A DNA stretch of 16,206 nt from Enterocloster bolteae (GTDB lineage Bacteria > Bacillota_A > Clostridia > Lachnospirales > Lachnospiraceae), in NCBI GenBank assembly GCA_021769025.1, contig JAETTS010000017.1:1-16206 (forward strand), given 5' to 3'. Position 1 is the stretch's first letter. Each line of letters opens with the position of its first letter. The translations under genes were made by a program, and so were the position numbers. A model generated the notes under the pieces. It did not search any database, had not been told where the DNA came from, and saw only the letters and a list, made by a program, of their open reading frames with translations. This document shows, piece after piece, positions 1-6,787 of the stretch.

Positions 1-1
1 C

Positions 2-1255
2 AATATTATGACGGTTCTTGTGGATGGAATCAATGACAAGGTGGTGGTCTCCTCTGCCAGAGATGCCAACTTTATGTTGGACAAAGCCAGACAATATATC
101 CTTGGCAATAACAACCACCGGGCGGCGACCATACACAAAGAGGAGAACTATACAATCCAGAAGACATATGATGCCCGCTCCAGAACATTTTATTTAGAGT
201 GCTGGGGATTTTATTCGGACAACAATACCATATTTATCATGTCCACTCCTCTGGAAAGTATCCGGGAGAGTGTGGACCTGGCTAACCGTTTTCTTGCCTA
301 TGTGGGGATTGTGGCCTTGCTGCTCAGTAGTATTATCGTGTTTTTTACTACCAAGCGGATTACTTCTCCCATCTTAAATCTGGCCCATATCTCGGAACGG
401 ATTTCCGCGTTGGATTTTGATGTGAAATATGAGGGGAAGGCCATCGACGAGATCGGAGTGCTGGGAAACAGCATGAATATTTTGTCTGATAAATTGAAAG
501 AAACCATAGGAGAATTAAAATCAGCGAATATTAAGCTGCAGAAGGACATAGAAGAGAAGATTCAGATTGATGAGATGCGCAAGGATTTCATTGCCAATGT
601 TTCCCATGAGCTGAAGACACCCATTGCCCTGATCCAGGGATATGCAGAAGGCCTGACAGAAGGGATGGCGGAGGATAAAGAGAACCGGGATTACTACTGC
701 GGGGTTATTATGGATGAGGCAGGCAAAATGAATAAGATGGTGCGCCAGCTTTTGACTCTGACTGCCCTGGAGTTTGGCAACGACCAGGTAGCTTTAGAAC
801 GCTTCGATGTGGCAGACTTGATTCGGGGAGTTTTGTCTGCCTCAAGCATTATGATTCAGCAGAAGCACGCCAACATTCAATTTGAAACCGATCATCCGGT
901 GTATGTGTGGGCAGACGAATTTAAGATTGAAGAGGTAATTACCAATTTTGTCAGCAATGCCCTGAATCATCTGGACGGAGAACGGGTGATCCAGATCCGT
1001 ATCCAGGAACTGGGAGATCAGGTAAAGGTTGCAGTAAGGAATACAGGGGCCTGTATTCCCGAAAAGGATCTGCCCAATATTTGGATGAAGTTTTATAAAG
1101 TAGATAAGGCAAGAACCAGGGAATATGGAGGCAGCGGCATCGGCCTGTCCATTGTGAAGGCGATTATGGATTCTCATCACAAAGAATATGGGGTACAAAA
1201 TACCGAAGACGGAGTGGAATTCTTTATTATGTTGGATTCCAATGATGGAGCATAA
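2..1255 (+). CDS. Sensor histidine kinase, HAMP/HisKA/HATPase_c (5' end outside the window)
   Basis: This is a membrane sensor kinase of a two-component system, expected to autophosphorylate on histidine and pass phosphate to a response regulator. The reading frame is open to the window edge, so the N-terminus, with the first membrane segment and part of the outside sensor domain, is missing. Counting from the first visible Met (position 8): end of an extracytoplasmic domain (1-90), a membrane helix (about 97-115), a HAMP linker (about 115-168), a helical stretch, the HisKA phosphoacceptor motif VSHELKTP with His200, and the ATPase domain with N box (Asn317 in SNALNH), G1-like NTG (345-347) and G2 GGSGIGLSI (374-382). 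All catalytic motifs are intact. The partner regulator is presumably just upstream. No clear terminator follows; the next gene has its own promoter, so a link to the hydrogenase operon is possible but unproven. Confidence 0.93.
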   Translation, partial: NIMTVLVDGINDKVVVSSARDANFMLDKARQYILGNNNHRAATIHKEENYTIQKTYDARSRTFYLECWGFYSDNNTIFIMSTPLESIRESVDLANRFLAYVGIVALLLSSIIVFFTTKRITSPILNLAHISERISALDFDVKYEGKAIDEIGVLGNSMNILSDKLKETIGELKSANIKLQKDIEEKIQIDEMRKDFIANVSHELKTPIALIQGYAEGLTEGMAEDKENRDYYCGVIMDEAGKMNKMVRQLLTLTALEFGNDQVALERFDVADLIRGVLSASSIMIQQKHANIQFETDHPVYVWADEFKIEEVITNFVSNALNHLDGERVIQIRIQELGDQVKVAVRNTGACIPEKDLPNIWMKFYKVDKARTREYGGSGIGLSIVKAIMDSHHKEYGVQNTEDGVEFFIMLDSNDGA

Positions 1256-1295
1256 TCGGATAAAAAGTTATTTTAAGGAAATTTGAAAAAAGTAA

Positions 1296-1318
1296 TTGAT
1301 AATAATATCACAATGTGA
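1296..1318. promoter_or_regulatory. Candidate redox-repressor (Rex-like) operator and overlapping palindrome
   Basis: TTGATAATAATATCACAA (1296-1313) has the TTG...CAA ends and 18-base size of Rex operators. By eye it matches 13 of 18 positions of the Bacillus-type site TTGTGAAATATTTCACAA, with the right half better than the left. A perfect inverted repeat, TCACA-A-TGTGA (1308-1318), overlaps it and reaches the -10 box. Either site would block RNA polymerase if bound. Rex is known to control fermentation and hydrogenase genes in clostridia; binding here is an inference. Confidence 0.4.
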
Positions 1319-1324
1319 GATAAT
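1296..1324 (+). promoter_or_regulatory. Sigma-A promoter of the hydrogenase operon
   Basis: TTGATA (1296-1301) and GATAAT (1319-1324) are separated by exactly 17 bases, with an extended -10 TG at 1316-1317. Transcription would start near 1331, giving a leader of about 40 bases before the first operon gene at 1371, which has GGAGGG at 1358-1363. Confidence 0.75.
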
Positions 1325-1370
1325 GACTTAAACTATAAGTCTAAATCTTACATATGCGGAGGGATAAGTC

Positions 1371-1610
1371 ATGAAAGTAACAATTTGTATCGGAAGTGCA
1401 TGCCATCTGAAAGGCTCCAGGGAGATCATCAAAGAGATGCAGGAACTGGTAGCGAAGAACGGTCTGGGAGACAAGGTAGATTTAAACGGTGCATTTTGCA
1501 GTGGCAACTGTGTAAACGGTGTCTGCGTGACTGTAGACGGGGAGTTGTTCTCTCTGAAACCGGAGACGACAAAAGAATTCTTTGAGAAGGAGATTATGGG
1601 GAGGCTGTAA
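1371..1610 (+). CDS. Small NuoE/thioredoxin-like [2Fe-2S] ferredoxin-domain protein
   Basis: A 79-residue protein with the four-cysteine pattern of the thioredoxin-like [2Fe-2S] fold found in NuoE and HydC/HndA subunits: Cys6 and Cys11 in CIGSACH, then Cys43 and Cys47 in CSGNC; Cys52 is an extra cysteine nearby. It is about half the length of a full NuoE subunit and lacks the N-terminal helical part, so it is the stand-alone domain. It is likely a soluble one-electron carrier or an accessory electron donor/acceptor for the iron-sulfur proteins encoded next to it. It is the first gene after the promoter, and its stop codon overlaps the next start by one base (TAATG), which points to translational coupling. 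The ATG at 1371 is supported by GGAGGG eight bases upstream. The redox partner cannot be told from sequence. Confidence 0.88.
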   Translation: MKVTICIGSACHLKGSREIIKEMQELVAKNGLGDKVDLNGAFCSGNCVNGVCVTVDGELFSLKPETTKEFFEKEIMGRL

Positions 1611-3343
1611 TGGGGATTATTGATTTCAAGGCGACCAAGTGTAAACATTGCTATAAATGTGTCCGTAACTGCGAAGTGAAAGCCATCATGATCAAGGATG
1701 GCCGTGCGGAGATTATGGAGGACAAATGTATTTTATGCGGGAAATGCCTTCAGATTTGTCCTCAGTCGGCTAAGACATTAAACAGTGATTTAAATATTGT
1801 AAAAGAAATGATCTTAAGAGGGGAAAAGGTAGTGGTTTCCATTGCACCGTCCTATATGGGCCTTTTAAAATACAAGACCCTGGGACAGGTAAAGGCTGCT
1901 CTTAAGAAACTGGGATTTGCAGATGTAAGGGAGACATCCGAGGGGGCTGTCCTGGTGACAGAGGAATACACCAAGCTTCTGCGTGACGGGGTGATGGAGA
2001 ACATTATCACCACATGCTGTCCCAGTGTCAATGACTTGATCGAGATTTATTATCCTCAGCTGGTTCCATACCTGGCACCAGTGGTATCCCCGATGGTTGC
2101 CCATGGCAGAGTGCTGAAGAGAGAGTACGGACAGGATACAAAAGTAGTATTCTTAGGCCCGTGCCTGGCCAAGAAAAAAGAATCCCAGGATTCCCGACAT
2201 GAAGACTGTATTGATGCGGTTCTGAATTTCAGTGATATTGAGATGTGGCTTCAGGAAGAGAATCTTGTGATTGAGGAGTGCGAGGACGATCCGTTTGACG
2301 CGGTTGATCCGAAGATTAACCGCTTATATCCAGTAAGTAACGGCGTAGTAAGCTCTGTGTTGGCGACAGAGGGACGGGCGGACGGATACCGCAAGTTCTA
2401 TGTCCACGGAACCAAGAACTGTATTGACTTATGCGACAGCATGGCCAGAGGAGAAATAAAGGGCTGCTTTATTGAGATGAATAGCTGTGCCGGCGGCTGT
2501 ATCAAAGGCCCAACGGTGGAAGATGAGACCATTTCCAGGTTTAAGGTGAAGCTGGATATGGAGGAGACTGTTTCCAAGGATCCGGTAGCGCCTAAGGAAG
2601 TGGCCAGACTGGCAGAGAATGTGGCCATGGAGAAAATTTTCGAGGATCGTTCTCCCAAGGATCCTATGCCTACGGAAGAAGAGATCCAGGCTATTTTACG
2701 GCAGACTGGCAAGAACAGCCTGGAAGATCAGCTAAACTGCGGTGCCTGCGGATATCCTACCTGCAGGGAGAAGGCTATCGCTGTATTCCAGAAGAAGGCT
2801 GAACTAAACATGTGTATTCCGTTTATGCATGAGAAGGCAGAATCTCTGTCCAATCTGGTTATGGAGACATCACCCAATGTGGTGTTGATCGTAGATAAGG
2901 ATATGAAGATTATGGAGTACTCCAAGGTTGGCGAGAAGTATTTTGGAAAGACCCGCTCTGAAGCGCTGAATATGTATCTCTATGAGTTTATTGATCCGGT
3001 GGACTTCCAGTGGGTATATGACACCCATCAAAATATCCACGGCAAGAAGGTAATCTATCCGGAGTATAATATTGCCATGCTCCAGAATATCGTATACATA
3101 GAGAAGCAGGATGTGGTATTGGCGACCTTTATCGATATCACTAGAGAGGAAGAGCAGGCCAAACAGGATTATGACAGAAAACTGGAGACCATTGATCTGG
3201 CCCAGAAGGTGATCCACAAGCAGATGATGGTGGCTCAGGAGATTGCCGGATTGTTGGGAGAGACCACAGCGGATACGAAGACCACATTAACCCGCCTTTG
3301 CAGTTCTCTGCTGGAAGAGGGAAGTGAAAGCGAGGTCCGATAG
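1610..3343 (+). CDS. hydS: [FeFe]-hydrogenase-like sensor with C-terminal PAS domain (HydS-like, group C)
   Basis: A 577-residue protein thought to sense H2 or redox state. Domains in order: two [4Fe-4S] ferredoxin motifs (Cys11/14/17/21 and Cys40/43/46/50); an H-cluster domain with L1 TTCCPS (Cys136, Cys137), L2 GPCLAKK (Cys185) and L3 CAGGC (Cys293, Cys297); a further four-cysteine Fe-S domain, CGACGYPTC (Cys377/380/385 plus Cys402); a PAS domain (about 412-512); and a charged helical tail (512-577). The PAS output and the phosphatase gene directly downstream mark the sensory group C, phosphatase-linked type. L2 has Gly where catalytic enzymes carry Met, and L3 is shorter than the usual form. 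Cys136, the position of the proton-transfer cysteine in catalytic enzymes, is present. GGGGAGG (1598-1604) supports the start. The gene symbol is by analogy with the Thermotoga protein. A low-rate catalytic enzyme is the main alternative. Confidence 0.88.
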   Translation: MGIIDFKATKCKHCYKCVRNCEVKAIMIKDGRAEIMEDKCILCGKCLQICPQSAKTLNSDLNIVKEMILRGEKVVVSIAPSYMGLLKYKTLGQVKAALKKLGFADVRETSEGAVLVTEEYTKLLRDGVMENIITTCCPSVNDLIEIYYPQLVPYLAPVVSPMVAHGRVLKREYGQDTKVVFLGPCLAKKKESQDSRHEDCIDAVLNFSDIEMWLQEENLVIEECEDDPFDAVDPKINRLYPVSNGVVSSVLATEGRADGYRKFYVHGTKNCIDLCDSMARGEIKGCFIEMNSCAGGCIKGPTVEDETISRFKVKLDMEETVSKDPVAPKEVARLAENVAMEKIFEDRSPKDPMPTEEEIQAILRQTGKNSLEDQLNCGACGYPTCREKAIAVFQKKAELNMCIPFMHEKAESLSNLVMETSPNVVLIVDKDMKIMEYSKVGEKYFGKTRSEALNMYLYEFIDPVDFQWVYDTHQNIHGKKVIYPEYNIAMLQNIVYIEKQDVVLATFIDITREEEQAKQDYDRKLETIDLAQKVIHKQMMVAQEIAGLLGETTADTKTTLTRLCSSLLEEGSESEVR

Positions 3344-4522
3344 ATGGGAGTTACGGTAGACGTTGGATATAAAAGCCTCAATAAATTTACAGAGATTCTC
3401 TGCGGAGACAGAGTGGAAATATTAAAGACCAAGGATTCTGATATCATGATCCTGGCGGACGGCATGGGCAGCGGCGTGAAAGCCAATATTTTGTCTACAC
3501 TGACTTCCAAGATTCTGGGAACCATGTTTTTAAATGGTGCAACACTGGAAGAGTGTGTGGATACCATTGTGGAGACCCTGCCGGTATGCCAGGTGCGCCA
3601 GGTGGCTTACTCTACATTCAGCATTCTTCAGGTGTTCAACAACGGGGATGCTTACCTGGTAGAGTTTGACAATCCGGGATGTATCTTCATAAGAGACGGG
3701 AAGTTGGTTGACATTCCAAAGAATATCCGGGAGATCGACAATAAAAAGATCAATGAGTTTCGGTTCAAGGTACAGCGGGGCGATGCGCTGATTCTTATGA
3801 GCGATGGAACCATCCATGCCGGCGTAGGGCAGCTTTTGAACTTTGGATGGCTGTGGGAAGATATTGCTGCCTATGCGCTAAAGCAGTATGCAGTGACGGT
3901 TTCTGCCATCCGCCTTGCCACTTCCATCTGCCACGCTTGCGATGAACTTTATATGTTCCGCCCAGGTGATGATACCACTGTGGCATGTATGAGAATCATT
4001 GACAGCAAGCCGGTGAACCTGATGACCGGCCCGGCCAGCAATCCGGAGGATGATGAGAAGATGGTGGCTGCCTTTACGGCTGACCCGACGGCGAAAACGG
4101 TAGTCTGCGGCGGCACCAGTGCGACTATTGTGTCCAGGGTGTTGAACAAACGGATGGATGTGTCTTTAGACTATGTGGATCCGGATATTCCTCCTATCGC
4201 TTATATGGATGGAATTGATCTGGTGACCGAGGGGGTTCTGACCCTGAACCGTGTGGTACAGCTTTTAAGGAGGTACAATAAAAAAGAAGCTGTGGCAGAA
4301 GATTTCTTCCTGGAACTGGATAAGCCCAACGGAGCATCTATGGTAGCCAAGATGATTATCGAGGATTGTACAGAGATACACCTGTTTGTGGGAAAAGCCA
4401 TCAACAGTGCTTATCAGAATCCAAGCCTGCCCTTTGACTTAGGCATTCGCCAGAACCTGGTAGAGCAGTTGAAGAATGCGCTGGAAGAGATGGGCAAACC
4501 AGTTACGGTTACGTATTACTAA
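3344..4522 (+). CDS. SpoIIE/PP2C-type serine/threonine phosphatase with extra C-terminal domain
   Basis: A 392-residue cytosolic protein with no signal peptide or membrane helix. Residues 1-220 form a PP2C/SpoIIE-type phosphatase: metal-binding Asp39 in ADGMGSG, Asp154 in SDG, and Asp209/Asp210 in GDDTT are all present. The ADGMGSG loop resembles the DGMG loop of SpoIIE. Residues 222-392 form a second domain I do not recognise, with a glycine-rich CGGTSATIVSR stretch (255-265). The start codon directly abuts the stop of the PAS-hydrogenase gene, with GAGG upstream, so the two are translationally coupled and probably made in fixed ratio. The likely role is the output of the hydrogenase-like sensor, removing phosphate from an unknown protein. 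No serine/threonine kinase gene is seen in the window. The family is firm; the target is unknown. Confidence 0.9.
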   Translation: MGVTVDVGYKSLNKFTEILCGDRVEILKTKDSDIMILADGMGSGVKANILSTLTSKILGTMFLNGATLEECVDTIVETLPVCQVRQVAYSTFSILQVFNNGDAYLVEFDNPGCIFIRDGKLVDIPKNIREIDNKKINEFRFKVQRGDALILMSDGTIHAGVGQLLNFGWLWEDIAAYALKQYAVTVSAIRLATSICHACDELYMFRPGDDTTVACMRIIDSKPVNLMTGPASNPEDDEKMVAAFTADPTAKTVVCGGTSATIVSRVLNKRMDVSLDYVDPDIPPIAYMDGIDLVTEGVLTLNRVVQLLRRYNKKEAVAEDFFLELDKPNGASMVAKMIIEDCTEIHLFVGKAINSAYQNPSLPFDLGIRQNLVEQLKNALEEMGKPVTVTYY

Positions 4523-4547
4523 AAGTCTGATATGGGAGGATAAATTC

Positions 4548-5999
4548 ATGGTAACAAATGATGCGACGATTCTGCACATTAAACACCAGGTTTTATATGA
4601 GGTGGCAAAGCTTGCATGGGAAGGAAAGCTGGAGGAGGAGAGAGAGGAACTTCCTTACAAGATGATTCCGGGCCCCCAGGCTCAGTTCCGCTGCTGCATC
4701 TATAAAGAGAGAGAGATCATCAAACAGAGGGTACGTCTGGCAGAGGGACAGTGCCCGGTGGGAAGAGATTCCATCAATGTGGTTCAGGTCATCAACGCTG
4801 CTTGTGAGGAGTGTCCTATCGCCTCGTATACCGTGACAGATAACTGCCGGAAATGTATGGGAAAGGCCTGTCAGAATTCCTGTAATTTTGGGGCTATTAC
4901 CATGGGAGATACCAGAGCCTACATAGATCCCGGAAAATGCCGGGAGTGTGGAAAGTGCGCACAGGCTTGTCCGTACAGCGCCATCGCTCATCTGGAAAGG
5001 CCATGTAAAAAGGTTTGTCCGGTAGATGCTATCACCTATGATGAGTACGGAATCTGCAAGATCGATGAAAAGAAATGTATTCAGTGTGGTGCCTGCATTC
5101 ATAGCTGTCCCTTTGGAGCCATCGGAACCAAGACCTTTATGGTAGACTTGATCCGGCTGATCCTGGCAGGTAAAAAGGTAGTTGCGATGGTAGCTCCTGC
5201 TACGGAAGGTCAGTTTGGCCCAGACATTACTATGGCCAGTTGGAAGACTGCCCTTAAAAAGACTGGCTTTGCGGATATGGTTGAAGTTGGATTAGGAGGA
5301 GACTTGACAGCAGCTGCAGAGGCAGAAGAGTGGGCCCAGGCTTACAAGGAGGGCAAAAAGATGACAACCTCCTGCTGTCCGGCATTCGTCAACATGATCA
5401 AACAGCATTATCCGGAACTTTTGGATCACATGTCCACAACGGTTTCACCTATGTGTGGAGTATCCAGATGGCTAAAGCAGCAGGATCCGGAGACCATCAC
5501 GGTATTCATCGGGCCGTGCATTGCCAAGAAGAGCGAGAGCTTGGACTTAAATATCACAGGCAATGCAGATTATGTCTTGACTTATGGAGAGATCCGTGCA
5601 ATGATGAAAGCAAAGGGAGTCGAGTTGGAGCCGGAGGAGAACTCCTATCAGGAGAGCTCTGTATTTGGAAAACGCTTTGGCAATGGTGGCGGTGTCACTT
5701 CTGCGGTAGTTCAGTGCTTCAAGGAGATGGGAGAAGACATCAATCCAGAAGTGATGAAGTGCAGTGGTGGCGCGGAGTGCAAGAAAGCCCTGCTTCTTCT
5801 AAAAGCCGGCAGGTTGCCTGCAGACTTTATCGAGGGCATGGTCTGTGTCGGAGGATGTGTCGGCGGGCCAAGCAAGCATAAGACCGAGATGGAGGCGAAA
5901 AAAGCCAGAGATACACTGATTGGTCAGGCAGATGGCAGGAATGTGCATGAGAATCTGAAAAAAGTCGGTGCAGACCAGGTACCGATGCACCGCCATTAA
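4548..5999 (+). CDS. Monomeric [FeFe]-hydrogenase, group B-like
   Basis: A 483-residue iron-only hydrogenase for reversible H2 formation, probably fed by ferredoxin in the cytoplasm. The N-terminal 190 residues are rich in cysteine: a CC pair (49/50), Cys69, CxxC (86/89), a set at 100/103/108/112, a ferredoxin motif (131/134/137/141), a pair at 153/157, and a second ferredoxin motif (177/180/183/187). The H-cluster domain has L1 TSCCPAF (Cys276, Cys277), L2 GPCIAKK (Cys324) and L3 EGMVCVGGCVGGP (Cys433, Cys437). These motif variants fit group B and not the classical group A forms (Met in L2). The open frame runs back to 4476, inside the phosphatase gene, but ATG 4548 has GGGAGG at 4534-4539 and gives a sensible N-terminus. 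It is last in the operon, with a terminator 13 bases after the stop. Confidence 0.93.
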   Translation: MVTNDATILHIKHQVLYEVAKLAWEGKLEEEREELPYKMIPGPQAQFRCCIYKEREIIKQRVRLAEGQCPVGRDSINVVQVINAACEECPIASYTVTDNCRKCMGKACQNSCNFGAITMGDTRAYIDPGKCRECGKCAQACPYSAIAHLERPCKKVCPVDAITYDEYGICKIDEKKCIQCGACIHSCPFGAIGTKTFMVDLIRLILAGKKVVAMVAPATEGQFGPDITMASWKTALKKTGFADMVEVGLGGDLTAAAEAEEWAQAYKEGKKMTTSCCPAFVNMIKQHYPELLDHMSTTVSPMCGVSRWLKQQDPETITVFIGPCIAKKSESLDLNITGNADYVLTYGEIRAMMKAKGVELEPEENSYQESSVFGKRFGNGGGVTSAVVQCFKEMGEDINPEVMKCSGGAECKKALLLLKAGRLPADFIEGMVCVGGCVGGPSKHKTEMEAKKARDTLIGQADGRNVHENLKKVGADQVPMHRH

Positions 6000-6011
6000 A
6001 AAGAGAGTGAG

Positions 6012-6040
6012 TGAGGCTGCCGTAAGGCGGCCTCATTTTT
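6012..6040 (+). terminator. Rho-independent terminator after the hydrogenase operon
   Basis: A ten-pair stem (TGAGGCTGCC with GGCGGCCTCA, one G-T pair), a GTAA loop and five T residues (6036-6040) follow the hydrogenase stop. It lies only 18 bases before the ATPase start, so it may also work as an attenuator for the next operon. Confidence 0.9.
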
Positions 6041-6058
6041 CTAGCAGAGGTGGAGCAG

Positions 6059-6709
6059 ATGTTGACAGCAACAGGGATTTACAAACGTTATGGCAGAAGG
6101 AAGATTTTAAAAGGAGTGGATCTGGCAGTTGCACCGGGGACCTGCGTGGGGATCATCGGAAGCAATGGGTGTGGCAAAACCACACTTCTATCCATACTTG
6201 CAGGAACCCTGAAGGCGGATCGGGGACAGATTGGCAATATGGAAACTTCCAGAAATGCTGTGGCATACGTGCCTCAGGAAAACCCTCTGATTGAGGAACT
6301 GACTGTGAAAGACAATCTGATTCTATGGTACCGCGGGAACAAGAAGGCAATGGAAGCGGATCTGCAGACAGGAGCCGCCGCCTTTCTGGGAGTGGGGCCT
6401 ATGTTGAAACGAAGGGTAGATCAATTGTCCGGAGGAATGAAAAAAAGAGTCAGCATTGCCTGTGCCCTGGCAGGCCATGAGGGCTATCTGATTCTGGATG
6501 AGCCAGGGGCAGCCCTGGACATGGAATGCAAAGAGCAGATCCGGCGGTATCTCAAGGTCTATATGGCATCTGGCGGCGCAGTGATCTTGACATCCCATGA
6601 GATAGCAGAATTATCAGTCTGTACCCATATGTACCTGTTGAAGGACGGAAGATTGACGGCGATTGAGAACCATTTGCCAGAACAAGAATTGGTCAGGCTG
6701 ATGTGTTGA
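6059..6709 (+). CDS. ABC transporter ATP-binding protein
   Basis: A 216-residue ATPase that would drive the two ABC-2-type permeases encoded downstream. All motifs are present: Walker A GSNGCGKT (34-41), Q-loop Gln73 in VPQE, signature LSGGM (123-127), Walker B LILDEP (144-149) and the switch His180 in TSHE. The short size, without the roughly 80-residue C-terminal extension of many exporter ATPases, gives a bare nucleotide-binding domain. Two starts are possible: GTG 6050 (219 residues) and ATG 6059. I prefer ATG 6059 because GAGGTGG (6047-6053) sits at a normal distance from it, while GTG 6050 lies inside that element. A hydrogenase-operon terminator stands just upstream, with no room for a separate promoter between. 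The substrate is unknown. Confidence 0.92.
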   Translation: MLTATGIYKRYGRRKILKGVDLAVAPGTCVGIIGSNGCGKTTLLSILAGTLKADRGQIGNMETSRNAVAYVPQENPLIEELTVKDNLILWYRGNKKAMEADLQTGAAAFLGVGPMLKRRVDQLSGGMKKRVSIACALAGHEGYLILDEPGAALDMECKEQIRRYLKVYMASGGAVILTSHEIAELSVCTHMYLLKDGRLTAIENHLPEQELVRLMC

Positions 6710-6787
6710 TTTATGTACTTGCTTCATCTCACAAAATCAGGCACAAAGAGACTGGGAGGGCACAGCGTTCATTGAAGGAGGAAGGGA

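Noticed and set aside
1865..2104. Minus-strand frames inside the hydrogenase, phosphatase and exporter genes
   Set aside because: They are shadows of well-supported plus-strand genes and have no ribosome binding sites or motifs.
4476..4547. Longer N-terminus for the hydrogenase starting at 4476
   Set aside because: It lies inside the phosphatase gene, has no good ribosome binding site, and the basic extra residues do not fit the family; ATG 4548 has GGGAGG at proper spacing.
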